From: a virus
DNA: 32,365 nt
Strand: one strand, 5' to 3'
Virus record (IMG/VR): IMGVR_UViG_3300027851_000085
Coordinates: 1 to 32,365 of that record
Shown: piece by piece, positions 24,483 through 32,365 of the stretch
How the letters are laid out: the number at the start of each line of letters is the position of its first letter
Numbering within the stretch: the stretch's first letter is position 1
Notes under the pieces: model-generated
What the model was told of the DNA's origin: nothing
Databases searched by the model: none
What the model saw: only the letters and a program-made list of their open reading frames with translations
Position numbers and translations under genes: made by a program

Positions 24483-24781
24483 CGTTTGTCAACCTTTTTA
24501 TCGAGTTTATCTTCAATCCGGTTTAGAATACCAAGAGCTAGATCAGTCTTTGTCTCAACGGAGGCTAACCTTTGCTTAGTCAATTCAACACTATCTAATT
24601 TCTGTTCTATTACGACAATACGATCTTTAGTATTAGATAGATCATTGTACGATTGACCAATAGTGAAACCACTAATACCAAAAGAACCGAGCATACCGGA
24701 AGCTAAAATAGCTATAACACGCCATGGATTTCGCTCTACTGCGTGTTTAAAGTCTTCTTTTAACTCGGAAGTCAAGGACAT
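24479..24781 (-). CDS. TM plus coiled-coil lysis-cassette protein
   Basis: A 100-residue protein with a charged N-terminus, one membrane segment (about residues 22-44, VIAILASGMLGSFGISGFTIG) and a C-terminal coiled coil rich in Lys, Glu and Leu heptads. The topology (N-terminus in, coiled coil in the periplasm) resembles an inner-membrane spanin, but an antiholin or a second holin is possible. It leads the lysis cassette with a 4-base overlap with the endolysin. No separate outer-membrane spanin is evident. Confidence 0.55.
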   Translation of the reverse strand: MSLTSELKEDFKHAVERNPWRVIAILASGMLGSFGISGFTIGQSYNDLSNTKDRIVVIEQKLDSVELTKQRLASVETKTDLALGILNRIEDKLDKKVDKR

Positions 24782-24837
24782 TGCGATTATTACCTGCGAT
24801 ACTCGTTATTAGTGGAACGGGATTAGTTAACGGACTC

Positions 24838-25386
24838 TTAGTACGGTTTAGCGCGAATGAATAACTTAAAGTTGGCGGATGTGGCTGCCAAAAGAGCACC
24901 ATTCGTCGCATTGATGATATAGATGCCCGCGCCGATGGCATATCTGATCTGCGTCGCATTGGCCTTGGAGAGCTGAACGCCGAGAGCCCCGCTCCCTGTG
25001 TGGTCACATGGACCCACAATAATTTCTTCGCCCACCGCCCAGCCACCTATAGCGGTAGTACAGCGCAACCATGCCTGCATTTGAAGGGCAGGCGCACCCA
25101 AGCCATGCGTCCAAAGGCCGGTCGCGGCGGAGGTAATTGTGTACTCGGGACTTTCAGCCAACATGGCTTTAAGTGACGAAGGAGTAACTACTCGTATCGT
25201 GTCGGTACCAGCAGTTGTCTCGGCATTTGTAGCTAACTCGACGGGACCCTTAAGTGTTGTGGACGCAGCTTGCCACACACCAGAACCTGAACCATTCGCA
25301 ACGTACGCTTGACCAGCAGTAGCACCAGCAACACCTTTTGGTTCATGAAGGTCAGCACCAGTTAGGTTTTTGTGTAAAACAGACAT
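24838..25386 (-). CDS. Fibre-like protein with GC-rich C-terminal half
   Basis: A 182-residue protein. The N-terminal half (LHEPKGVAGATAGQAYVANG, then KGPVELATNAETTAGTDT and RVVTPSSLKAML) contains a typical phage tail-fibre repeat. The C-terminal half (from about residue 83; WTHGLGAPALQMQAWLRC) resembles a compact receptor-binding tip. Base composition changes within the gene: 24961-25020 is about 63% GC while 25141-25200 is about 47%. This suggests a swapped tip domain. It could decorate the head or tail; I cannot decide. It follows a long inverted repeat. Confidence 0.65.
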   Translation of the reverse strand: MSVLHKNLTGADLHEPKGVAGATAGQAYVANGSGSGVWQAASTTLKGPVELATNAETTAGTDTIRVVTPSSLKAMLAESPEYTITSAATGLWTHGLGAPALQMQAWLRCTTAIGGWAVGEEIIVGPCDHTGSGALGVQLSKANATQIRYAIGAGIYIINATNGALLAATSANFKLFIRAKPY

Positions 25387-25432
25387 CTTGTACTTTTCAA
25401 TCCTTTATGGATACTGGTAGGAAATAGGTGGG

Positions 25433-25486
25433 CTGGAATCCTTTTCTGTGTTGGAACACACGATATTAACACGAAAAGGATTCCAG
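25433..25486. terminator. Long inverted repeat in late operon (possible terminator or processing site)
   Basis: CTGGAATCCTTTTC (25433-25446) is the exact inverse complement of 25473-25486. Inside it GTGTT (25448-25452) pairs with AACAC (25468-25472), giving about 19 base pairs with one bulged base. An inner TGTGTTGGAACACA palindrome offers an alternative fold. No poly-T run follows on the - strand, so it may attenuate, be cut by RNase III or protect the capsid mRNA 3' end rather than act as a full terminator. Confidence 0.6.
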
Positions 25487-25513
25487 TTTCTCACCTTAGT
25501 CTTTTGTAACTTA

Positions 25514-25732
25514 TTACGTTGCGGACATTAAGCCATGAGCTTCAAGTACATCCAAGATCGCATTAATTTTAGTACCAAGTGCGTTAAGCGCAGCTTCTAC
25601 TTCAGTATCCGAGAACGTAGCGTTCAAGGCATGAGCAACAGAGGCATCAGCAATTAGGGCCTGCTGTGTACTAATCATAGGTGTACTATTCCTGTCCGCA
25701 AGCAACGAATCCTTCTTTTTAGGATTAGCCAT
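25514..25732 (-). CDS. Small head-associated protein, possible head fibre
   Basis: A 72-residue protein with an N-terminal charged region (ANPKKKDSLLADRN) and a C-terminal helix, EVEAALNALGTKINAILDVL. Such an Ala-Leu-rich end is a likely coiled-coil trimerisation segment of the kind found in short phage head-fibre proteins. Its place after the capsid block fits. Function is inference. A ribosome site AGGAAAGGA like that of the preceding gene lies upstream. Confidence 0.5.
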   Translation of the reverse strand: MANPKKKDSLLADRNSTPMISTQQALIADASVAHALNATFSDTEVEAALNALGTKINAILDVLEAHGLMSAT

Positions 25733-25759
25733 AGTTTAATAGTCCTTTCCTAAGAAGGG

Positions 25760-26254
25760 TTACGATGGGATGTACCAGTACAGGCGGATACGAATCTTAC
25801 CCGCCGAGAACGCAGCAGTATCCCAGTTCGCGCAGATCAAGCCAGTGTTAGTGATAGGCTTTCCTATCAGGGCACCAGCTTCGGTAGAACCAGTATCGAA
25901 ACGAGTTACTGTTCCAGCGGCAGAAGTATGCCAATCGTCTGAAGCAGCAAGAATGCCGTTAAAGTCGATTTCCGTTGTACGATCCTGATCAATAAAACCA
26001 AGATCGAGGTTCGAGTTAACCCCAGCGGAGGCAGTAATAACGAAGACTTCCGCCCTCGCCAAGATAGAACCATTAGGTACTGTCACTGTCGAACTAAGAA
26101 TCAGTGGGGTGGCGACAGCAGTAACTTCCGTAAGGTTGAGAGTAAACTCGGTGAGGTGCTCACCATCAAAGTCTACCTCACCGCCACGACCGGGTGTGGC
26201 TTCGTCTGTACCGTACTTAATGTACAAACCGTCCTTATTAGTCCAAGTAGCCAT
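25760..26254 (-). CDS. Probable structural protein downstream of major capsid
   Basis: A 164-residue, beta-rich protein starting MATWTNKDGLYIKYGTDEATPGRGGEVDFDGE with many Thr, Ile and Val strands and ending RIRLYWYIPS. The position right after the major capsid gene suggests a capsid decoration or minor head protein. Strong ribosome site (AGGAAAGGA). I have seen this type of start in marine podovirus virion proteins, but I cannot name the family. Confidence 0.55.
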   Translation of the reverse strand: MATWTNKDGLYIKYGTDEATPGRGGEVDFDGEHLTEFTLNLTEVTAVATPLILSSTVTVPNGSILARAEVFVITASAGVNSNLDLGFIDQDRTTEIDFNGILAASDDWHTSAAGTVTRFDTGSTEAGALIGKPITNTGLICANWDTAAFSAGKIRIRLYWYIPS

Positions 26255-26282
26255 TTTCTTTTATCCTTTCCTATGAACTCTC

Positions 26283-27230
26283 TTAAACAACCTGATCCGT
26301 ATCCGTGAGGATCGTGACTAAGTTTTCAGGACGGAAGAGTTTAAAACCGTACCGGCAGGTCGTGACGTACTCTTCACGCTGGAAGTCCTTGTTATAATCC
26401 GAGTCAACCTTAGGAGCCTGACGAAGCAGACCAACCACAGGAAGAACGTCCGATGTCGCCGAGAAGAACAGATTACCCACACCAGCAGTAGTTGTTACAC
26501 CACCAATGGTTTCATTAAGAGTAGGAAGATTCTGAGATGTGTACACGTCAAAACCATAGATGTTCTTAACAAACGACATACCTGTCGAGATGCCAGAAGC
26601 AACAATACCTTCCCAACGGGGATTATTCGATACGTTCACAATATTAGTGAGCGTATTGATTGTGTACTCTACAGACGGGTCAACAATAGCTACAAGGTTA
26701 GTTGTAGGAACGTTAGCTTTCTGAAGGGCAAACAGAGCCTTCGCAAAGTCCGTCACAGAGATCGTTTCATTAGTACCAGAACCAACAAAGCGATGATTTG
26801 CACCATTGATAGCGTTGACATTGCTTGCCGTTTGACCAGCAGGCCCTGCCGCGAGAAGATCAACTTCCATAGATTTCATAATGGCACGATTCTGGCGTGG
26901 TACAAAAGAGGCGATAAGGCGGGACATATAAAACGAGTCCTGCTTCTCTTTCTCCGTGATGTACGTAGCCGAAGACTTGTATTTGTTCACTGAGAATGTA
27001 AAGTTACCAGTGTCCATAGCGGTGTACTTAACCGCCTGATTTTCGGCATAATCAAGAACCTCGGCCTGACCAATACTCGGAATGTTCAGAGTATCGCCAT
27101 CAGGAAAGTCCGTAATCATATCGACGTAACGCAGACCGATCAGTTCATCTTCGAGCACTTCTTTCAACTGAGTGGACCAAAGATTTGAGCGAATCAGATG
27201 CTCCGTATTTTGTGTGCTAAAACCAGACAT
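26283..27230 (-). CDS. Major capsid protein (HK97-fold type)
   Basis: A 315-residue protein, the expected size and place for the podovirus major capsid protein, directly after the scaffold. The N-terminal region has an LRYVDMITDFPDGDTLNIPS strand-loop set and TYITEKEKQDSF; the rest is rich in short strands, with a glycine- and Asn-rich middle (FVGSGTNE). The C-terminus reads TTCRYGFKLFRPENLVTILTD. It has the best ribosome site of the late block, TAGGAGGAC 8 bases before the ATG, as fits the most abundant virion protein. Confidence 0.85.
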   Translation of the reverse strand: MSGFSTQNTEHLIRSNLWSTQLKEVLEDELIGLRYVDMITDFPDGDTLNIPSIGQAEVLDYAENQAVKYTAMDTGNFTFSVNKYKSSATYITEKEKQDSFYMSRLIASFVPRQNRAIMKSMEVDLLAAGPAGQTASNVNAINGANHRFVGSGTNETISVTDFAKALFALQKANVPTTNLVAIVDPSVEYTINTLTNIVNVSNNPRWEGIVASGISTGMSFVKNIYGFDVYTSQNLPTLNETIGGVTTTAGVGNLFFSATSDVLPVVGLLRQAPKVDSDYNKDFQREEYVTTCRYGFKLFRPENLVTILTDTDQVV

Positions 27231-27252
27231 AAACTATGTCCTCCTATTTTGT

Positions 27253-28038
27253 TTAACGAAAATTATCACCAAGTTCGGCAGCTAGGCGATGAATCTCATT
27301 CTGAATCTTGGGTGTCCAGTACAAATGCGGGTCTGTTTTACGAATGTTGTCATAGTAACTTTTATTCCGTGTGCTACCGAGGTCCCTAGGAAGAGACCCG
27401 GAGTTCAGGCTTGAAGAAACTGTGGATAGAGATGTACGTGGTAACGTACCTTTCTGTGTGGATGAGGTCTCCACTCCGACAAGTTTAAGTAAAACAGCAG
27501 GCGTTGTCTTGGCCATCTGTGTCAAGTATTCAGGTGTTAGACCCATATCGTCTGCAACCTGTTTGAGTTTAAGACTGTACTCAGAGCCGAATGCCACCTG
27601 TAACTGCTTCTTAACAGTTTCTAAATTAGTGGATTCTATCCGAGTGCGTTCTACTTCTTGAAGACGCCGATTAATAAGTGCTTCGATGTCCTCAGATTTA
27701 AGTGACGCCGTATCTTTAAAACCGTGTCCTTCATCGCCAAGCAAAGGTGTTGCTTCAGTTCCGACAGGTGGTGTTGTCTTTTCGGAGTTCATAGTGGTCA
27801 ATAGTTCCTCAAGAGTCATACGGGTGCGTAAGTCATTACGAAGTCCTTCGGTCTCAGACTTTAATTGTTCGATGAAGCGGTCGGATTCAAGTTTACCGCG
27901 AGCTAAATCCTCGACTGTTTTAAACTTCTTACCTTCTCCAACCAATTCTTCCACGTACTGTTTTGTGGGATCAAGATTGGTGCTATCATCATTTAAGTCA
28001 CTGAATAGGTCATCAGTAGTATTTGCCATCTGGGTCAT
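27253..28038 (-). CDS. Scaffold protein
   Basis: A 261-residue acidic, helical protein. It has an N-terminal acidic segment (DDLFSDLNDDS), a long charged helical region (KQYVEELVGEGKKFKTVEDL onward), a low-complexity Ser/Thr stretch near 200-215 and a basic helical C-terminus (NEIHRLAAELGDNFR) that would bind the capsid shell. It lies between portal and capsid genes. Whether translation starts at ATG 28038 or at Met4 (28029) cannot be decided. Confidence 0.78.
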   Translation of the reverse strand: MTQMANTTDDLFSDLNDDSTNLDPTKQYVEELVGEGKKFKTVEDLARGKLESDRFIEQLKSETEGLRNDLRTRMTLEELLTTMNSEKTTPPVGTEATPLLGDEGHGFKDTASLKSEDIEALINRRLQEVERTRIESTNLETVKKQLQVAFGSEYSLKLKQVADDMGLTPEYLTQMAKTTPAVLLKLVGVETSSTQKGTLPRTSLSTVSSSLNSGSLPRDLGSTRNKSYYDNIRKTDPHLYWTPKIQNEIHRLAAELGDNFR

Positions 28039-28057
28039 AGATGTTTTATTCCATCCT

Positions 28058-28315
28058 TCAGGGTTTAATAAACTCTAACAAACGTTTGAGTTCTGCAAGT
28101 TGTTGTAAGGAACCGTTCTTGTGTGCTTGCAGGAACGCCCAAGAAGGATTGTCATAATCTTTAGTCTTAACAATGTTAAGTTCTCGTTCCCTATCAGAAA
28201 GTAGGTTGTACACGAGTGAAAGGGCGGCTGTAGAGTTCCTGAGTAACTGTTCTACTCTGGCCCTATCCTGAGGCGTGTGGTGTGTCTTTAACCACTCTGT
28301 AGGGATACCACTCAT
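28058..28315 (-). CDS. Small protein between portal and scaffold
   Basis: An 85-residue helical protein, starting one base after the portal stop. It has a long amphipathic helix (AALSLVYNLLSDRERELNI) and a charged end. No family recognised. Genes at this place can encode head-assembly factors, but nothing in the sequence identifies it. Confidence 0.55.
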   Translation of the reverse strand: MSGIPTEWLKTHHTPQDRARVEQLLRNSTAALSLVYNLLSDRERELNIVKTKDYDNPSWAFLQAHKNGSLQQLAELKRLLEFIKP

Positions 28316-28316
28316 A

Positions 28317-30104
28317 TTATAAGAAACTCTGTGTAGCGTCTTCTGGTGTCAAACCAGAGGGTGTCTGTGAGGCCATCATGGATTGTTCCTGTGCCACATT
28401 ATTCAATGTCTGTGCTTCTGCGTTCTCAGTCAGTCTGATGTTAGGAGAAACCAAATTAAACAGATCAAGATCAAGAAGGTGCTCAACCATAGAGGCCAAT
28501 TTAATTGACGAGAAATGCCGTCTAACATCTGCATCCTGACCGACCGAAGAAGAAAAGAAGTTCGAAAGATTTTGAATAATCTCGGAACGTTCAGCGAAAT
28601 GTCTCGCTGCCATTGGACGTAACCTACCCTGACCTGCGATATCGGCGGTGGTTAAGTCTGCAAATCTGGTTATCTTCGCCTCTGAATCAAAAATACGTAC
28701 AGGTGTTGCACCGTCCATCTTCCTAGAAGCTAATTCTAACATAGCATTTAGGCAGGGTTCAACAACCTCTTCCTCGAATTGAGCAATCTTATTCTGAAAC
28801 ACACGGGAGGCACTATTCTCTAATCGCTGGACCTCGAAAGCAGTCTTTTCACCGGGAGTACGGAAACCCATCGCCTCCTTAGGGGCACCAGCCATCTCCT
28901 CCATCTTCTTTTCAAGATTGTCAATCTCGAAGTTAGCGGTCAGGGCGTTGACATCTGGCACCAACATGGAAACGTCACCGTCGTCACCAACGTAAATACG
29001 GGACATAGGTGCCCACTCGAAGTCTTCTACGTAGCCCTTAATCTTAAGCGGGGGGAAGGCAATAAGATCGAATACGTCCGCTTTCATATTTTCAAGATGG
29101 TCGATACGATACTGCATACCAAGAAGGTTATCGAGAGGACCCATACCCCACAAGCTATCTTGACGTTTACGCCACGAGGAGGAGAAGATGCGGGCCGAAC
29201 CAAACACTGCTGGATTAGGTTTAATTGATAAAACCTTATGACGGTCAACTATTGTTACAATATGGTTTTTTAAAAGAATACCCTTTTCGTAGTCAAAGAT
29301 ATCTCCATAAAAGGTCAGCAACTCGGCGTAATCGGAACCTAAGTACGAACGGAAATCTGTAAAACCGTCCATCTGAAAGAAGCCATCTTTAATAGCTAAA
29401 TCACTATCCAACTGCTGGGCGTTACGACGTACTTCCATCAGGTACGAATATAGGTCCTCCATCTCCAGTTGGTTATCTTCTCGGGTTTCACTATCGAGGA
29501 TATCCTTGACTTCACCTAGAGTCTTATACGAACGGATGATCTTTGGTGCTTGGGAAATAGATGGTGCCAAAGGATTCATAACAATATCCAATGGATTAAT
29601 ACGCTGAAGTACTGGACCCACGTACCCAAGTTTTTCCCCAGTATCAAGAGTCCTGCGTTCATCCAACCAGTCAACCGTTAGAAATGGATTGCCATAGTCA
29701 ATGTAATCTAATAGGGCTTTCTGCATAATGTTCTTGAAGTCGGATCGTTCAACAACCCACATCATGTACATCTCAATAGCAGAGGTCTTCTCTTTGTCTG
29801 CTCCATCTTCTGTGTCTGACTCCCAGACTAACCACTTACGCTTAGGAAACATAGCTGCTATGTAGTTAGCGTACAGGTTATCTCTAATCTGGCAGAGTTT
29901 AGGGATGGTGGTCTTATTCTTCCAAGGCAAAGAAGCATTATTAGTTTCGGATGTATCTGTGGCGTACACGTACCGACGTATCTCTTCCCACTCCCTTTCA
30001 CGAGAGGCTCTGGCAGTCTTCCACGTAGACCACTGCTCAGCGATCTTTAGGCCCATCTGATCGGGATTTATAAGATCATAGATGTCGAGAGTTTGACCAG
30101 CCAA
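28317..30104 (-). CDS. Portal protein
   Basis: A 595-residue portal that forms the DNA entry ring. The start codon is TTG, preceded by AAAGG about 9 bases away. Recognisable regions include IAEQWSTWKTARASREREWE, LCQIRDNLYANYIAAMFPKR, and MGPLDNLLGMQYRIDHLENMKADV at about 317-340, then MEEMAGAPKEAMGFRTPGEKTAFEV at about 395-419, a typical portal sequence in T7-like and marine podoviruses. Position between terminase and scaffold supports this. Confidence 0.9.
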   Translation of the reverse strand: MAGQTLDIYDLINPDQMGLKIAEQWSTWKTARASREREWEEIRRYVYATDTSETNNASLPWKNKTTIPKLCQIRDNLYANYIAAMFPKRKWLVWESDTEDGADKEKTSAIEMYMMWVVERSDFKNIMQKALLDYIDYGNPFLTVDWLDERRTLDTGEKLGYVGPVLQRINPLDIVMNPLAPSISQAPKIIRSYKTLGEVKDILDSETREDNQLEMEDLYSYLMEVRRNAQQLDSDLAIKDGFFQMDGFTDFRSYLGSDYAELLTFYGDIFDYEKGILLKNHIVTIVDRHKVLSIKPNPAVFGSARIFSSSWRKRQDSLWGMGPLDNLLGMQYRIDHLENMKADVFDLIAFPPLKIKGYVEDFEWAPMSRIYVGDDGDVSMLVPDVNALTANFEIDNLEKKMEEMAGAPKEAMGFRTPGEKTAFEVQRLENSASRVFQNKIAQFEEEVVEPCLNAMLELASRKMDGATPVRIFDSEAKITRFADLTTADIAGQGRLRPMAARHFAERSEIIQNLSNFFSSSVGQDADVRRHFSSIKLASMVEHLLDLDLFNLVSPNIRLTENAEAQTLNNVAQEQSMMASQTPSGLTPEDATQSFL

Positions 30105-30181
30105 AAGATTAACCTTTAAAGTTTAGTGGTGTGTGGGAGAGAGAGAGAGTACGTGCTATCAGGGGGTGTGGACTATGGTTT
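30105..30181. repeat. Terminase-portal gap with GA repeat
   Basis: A 77-base gap unusual for this packed block. It contains a 13-base GA repeat (30137-30149, CT on the coding strand) and a GTGTG run. I see no hairpin with poly-T and no small gene. It may only be a spacer or part of the portal leader. Confidence 0.35.
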
Positions 30182-31753
30182 TTAACCAATACCACCAAAG
30201 CGTGGATGTGTTAAAACATTTAATTTAGCACTCTGTCGAGCTGACGAAGAAGAACCAAACTGTGAAGGAGCTATACAGATTTCGATACAAGAAGCGAGAC
30301 AGTCTTTAACATCGTCATGTGAGGGATTCTGTAAGACCAGTTCTTCTTCAAGGATTTGACAGTTACCTCCGTGGTAGTGCCAGATTTGTCTATTAGAGTA
30401 CCGAGGTTGAAGAATTGCCTCCATACGTTCTTCTTTAGTACCGGCATATCGTGTGGGTTTATGTTCTTCAATGGACAGTGCCAGTCCGTGCGGTTTAATG
30501 TAGTTCTCTTTAAGGTCTCGAACAATGATACTCTGTGCAGAAGTTATCTCGGCCCGTATCTTTCTGAAGTCCCACTTCTGGTGTAACCTCAAAATCTGAT
30601 CGAAATACTCGCTAATTCTATCGGTCTTAAATCGGGAAATATCTAATACATAAGTATTACGATTGGCATCAATACCAAGAACCACAATTGCAGTATAGTC
30701 TGCTTTCTTAGACAAGGAGAAGGCGAAGTCCACGGCAGCAAACACGTTTAAGCGGCGTCCTTTAATAAACCAAGAACCATCGCTGCGACTAAGGTGGGTG
30801 CGATCATAGTACTGAAAGAAATCAGGATTAATGGAAGCACCGGAGATGTCATTAGGATCATTGTAATACTGTGCTCTAAACTGAGTTTTGTCTTTGTACT
30901 GTGCGCGTTTCTTCGCTAAGATCGCGGCATTGAAACCGAACCACTTACCGTCTACTCTTTGCTGACGAGGCCATAGAAATTCCCCTGTTCCATCACCGAC
31001 ATCTTCTACTTTGCGTTCAAATACTTCGTACAGCGGCGTGGAACCTGACAACTCACCCTGTTCATCGTACGTATCAACCTCTGTCTCTAAAAGGTCGGCG
31101 TACAAGTCTTTAGGGTGATACCTAGTGCCTACAGCCCATTCCTTTGCCTCCGAAGATTCGATGGACGAAAGAAGACTGTACTGTGTTTTAACCTTTTCAC
31201 GACCGTCTTGAGTGTACGCATTCTCAATAACAACAACATCGTCTAGAACCGCTATATCACAATGAAAGCCTGTGAGAGAGGTTGTTAAACCGCCGGTGAA
31301 GATTGTAGCATCACGGACAGATTCTGCTTTACGACGAGGATCGTCTACAGCGATTTCTGTTTCAGTCCACTTCTCCCTGTGGCCGACATCAGGATTAACC
31401 ATATTAGGCCAGTACCGTGTGTATATCGGACTAGTTAGAATATCTTTGATAAACTTTAACTGCTTAATAGCGAGGCCGGCAGTAGAGGATACGTATAAAA
31501 CCCTTAGTGTTGGGTCTCTTGTTACTTCCCATGCCACACGATAGCCTACTAAAGCACTCTTCATATGGTCACGAGGCATTAACAGTAGCTGATGCGATAA
31601 AGAGTCTTGTCTAGTCCACCATTGAATGATCTCTTTGTGAACAGACCCTAGAATACGATGTGGATGAACTAAGCGGATAAAGACTTCTAAATCTTGTTCT
31701 GCGGCTAAACGAGCTAACTGTTTTTTATCTAATTGTGAGGAAGTGACAGACAT
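30182..31753 (-). CDS. Terminase large subunit
   Basis: A 523-residue packaging motor. The ATPase has Walker A MPRDHMKS at 59-66 (the PRDH variant typical of many podoviruses), Walker B IAVLDD at 167-172 with Asp171/Asp172 and the coupling motif VGTRYHP at 208-214. The RNase H-like nuclease has AAVDFAF (Asp342) and KADYTAIV (Asp352), then a third acidic cluster HDDVKD (479-484). The ATG overlaps the preceding gene stop as TAATG. The packaged end type cannot be inferred from one protein. Confidence 0.94.
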   Translation of the reverse strand: MSVTSSQLDKKQLARLAAEQDLEVFIRLVHPHRILGSVHKEIIQWWTRQDSLSHQLLLMPRDHMKSALVGYRVAWEVTRDPTLRVLYVSSTAGLAIKQLKFIKDILTSPIYTRYWPNMVNPDVGHREKWTETEIAVDDPRRKAESVRDATIFTGGLTTSLTGFHCDIAVLDDVVVIENAYTQDGREKVKTQYSLLSSIESSEAKEWAVGTRYHPKDLYADLLETEVDTYDEQGELSGSTPLYEVFERKVEDVGDGTGEFLWPRQQRVDGKWFGFNAAILAKKRAQYKDKTQFRAQYYNDPNDISGASINPDFFQYYDRTHLSRSDGSWFIKGRRLNVFAAVDFAFSLSKKADYTAIVVLGIDANRNTYVLDISRFKTDRISEYFDQILRLHQKWDFRKIRAEITSAQSIIVRDLKENYIKPHGLALSIEEHKPTRYAGTKEERMEAILQPRYSNRQIWHYHGGNCQILEEELVLQNPSHDDVKDCLASCIEICIAPSQFGSSSSARQSAKLNVLTHPRFGGIG

Positions 31754-32052
31754 TAATTTAAAACACTAACTAGTTCTAAGGCCCCATCTGGTTCATCAAG
31801 AATGACTTTGCACAGCCAATCGCCGGTCGCAACCTGTGGCGTGGTTGTAACCGTTTCGCCCGTCTCGGGGTCTGTGCTCTCCACCGGTGTACCCGGCACA
31901 GTCTCGGCCCAAGGCTCTATGAGGCGAGAGTCACGAAACACGGTCTTGCCTTCAAAGGTCCAGACCAACGGCTGTGTCTTGCCTTGGCTTGCCATGGTTA
32001 GAATGGCGATGATGGCGTCCCGGCTCGAAGCCCTTATCAGATACTCGGTCAT
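31753..32052 (-). CDS. Small GC-rich hypothetical protein upstream of terminase
   Basis: A 99-residue protein (ATG 32052) with the run TVPGTPVESTDPETGETVTT, a charged linker and a VATGDWLCKVIL core. The 5' part is about 67% GC (31861-31920) while the last 50 bases are AT-rich like the terminase, so the composition changes inside the gene. No family recognised. As it lies between a fibre-like gene and the terminase, a tail-fibre assembly or fibre-associated role is possible. Confidence 0.6.
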   Translation of the reverse strand: MTEYLIRASSRDAIIAILTMASQGKTQPLVWTFEGKTVFRDSRLIEPWAETVPGTPVESTDPETGETVTTTPQVATGDWLCKVILDEPDGALELVSVLN

Positions 32053-32063
32053 GTGTTCACCCG

Positions 32064-32365
32064 TTACACTGTTGCGGCAAGGGCAAGCGCCTGTGCCTGT
32101 GGAATGTGGTGTAATGTCGCGCGGCGCTCGAGAATGTCGTTGATGTACGTGCCATCAGAGGCGCTGCCCCATCGGTCACCCGTCATGCCGCCCGGCAGGC
32201 TCACAGCCCCGAATGTTGCAACATTCCCCGCCGCGTCTCCGATGTACCCGCCCGCTGGCGACCAGCCGAATGCCAGCGGCTTGCGGCCCGCAGCGATTGC
32301 CGTGGTCAGCGCCGTGTCGGTCTGCGTTGTGCCGCCGGTCACGATCTTGAGCGCCGGTTGGTCGC
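32064..32365 (-). CDS. Fibre-like protein C-terminus, 5' end outside the window
   Basis: The frame is open to the right edge; the GTG at 32342 lies inside it and is not needed as start. The visible part (about 99 residues) is Gly/Ala/Thr-rich, includes FGWSPAGGYIGDAAGN and VSLPGGMTGDRWG, and ends in a helical ILERRATLHHIPQAQALALAATV. This composition suggests the C-terminus of a tail fibre or other virion protein. GC is about 70% (32161-32280), far above the 32% of 30601-30660. The full length and domain structure are not visible here. Confidence 0.55.
   Translation of the reverse strand, partial: DQPALKIVTGGTTQTDTALTTAIAAGRKPLAFGWSPAGGYIGDAAGNVATFGAVSLPGGMTGDRWGSASDGTYINDILERRATLHHIPQAQALALAATV

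Overview
The window is most of a lytic, short-tailed (T7-like morphology) bacteriophage genome, probably marine. It has two convergent blocks that meet at a perfect-stem bidirectional terminator near 12150. Left block (about 1-12105, + strand): replication, recombination and nucleotide metabolism. In order it holds a fused primase-helicase, a ClpP-like lipoprotein, a family A DNA polymerase, an SSB-like protein, ThyX, a metallophosphoesterase, a Fe-S RecB/Cas4-like nuclease, a T7 endonuclease I-like resolvase, a second metallophosphoesterase, a class II (B12-dependent) ribonucleotide reductase, a MazG-like nucleotide pyrophosphohydrolase and a proteasome-like Ntn-hydrolase. Small hypothetical genes lie between them.

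Right block (32365-12203, - strand, read right to left): a GC-rich 5'-truncated fibre-like gene, a small partly GC-rich gene, terminase large subunit, portal, small protein, scaffold, major capsid protein, two small structural proteins, a fibre-like protein with a GC-rich C-terminal half, a three-gene lysis cassette (TM/coiled-coil protein, GH24 endolysin, GTA-type holin), adaptor, small protein, tail nozzle, a frameshifted GNAT protein in the T7 gp13 position, a gp14-like protein, a 1602-aa ejection protein and an 835-aa ejection protein with a C-terminal lytic transglycosylase.

No single-subunit RNA polymerase is present, so transcription probably uses the host enzyme, unless one lies in the missing part. 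Class II RNR, ThyX, a T7-like polymerase without a phage RNA polymerase and a GTA-type holin together resemble roseophage SIO1 / cobavirus-like (Zobellviridae) podoviruses of marine Alphaproteobacteria. This placement is inference from gene content, not from a search.

The logic is that of a virulent phage: nuclease, RNR, ThyX and pyrophosphohydrolase shape the dNTP pool, polymerase, helicase and SSB copy the genome, endonuclease I resolves branches, and the late block builds, packages, ejects and lyses. Genes are tightly packed, often with 1-11 nt overlaps, and no gene-free stretch exceeds 300 bases. The longest gaps are 5270-5406 (structured leader before thyX) and 25387-25513 (long inverted repeat). 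I saw no tRNA, CRISPR, insertion sequence, integrase or lysogeny repressor.
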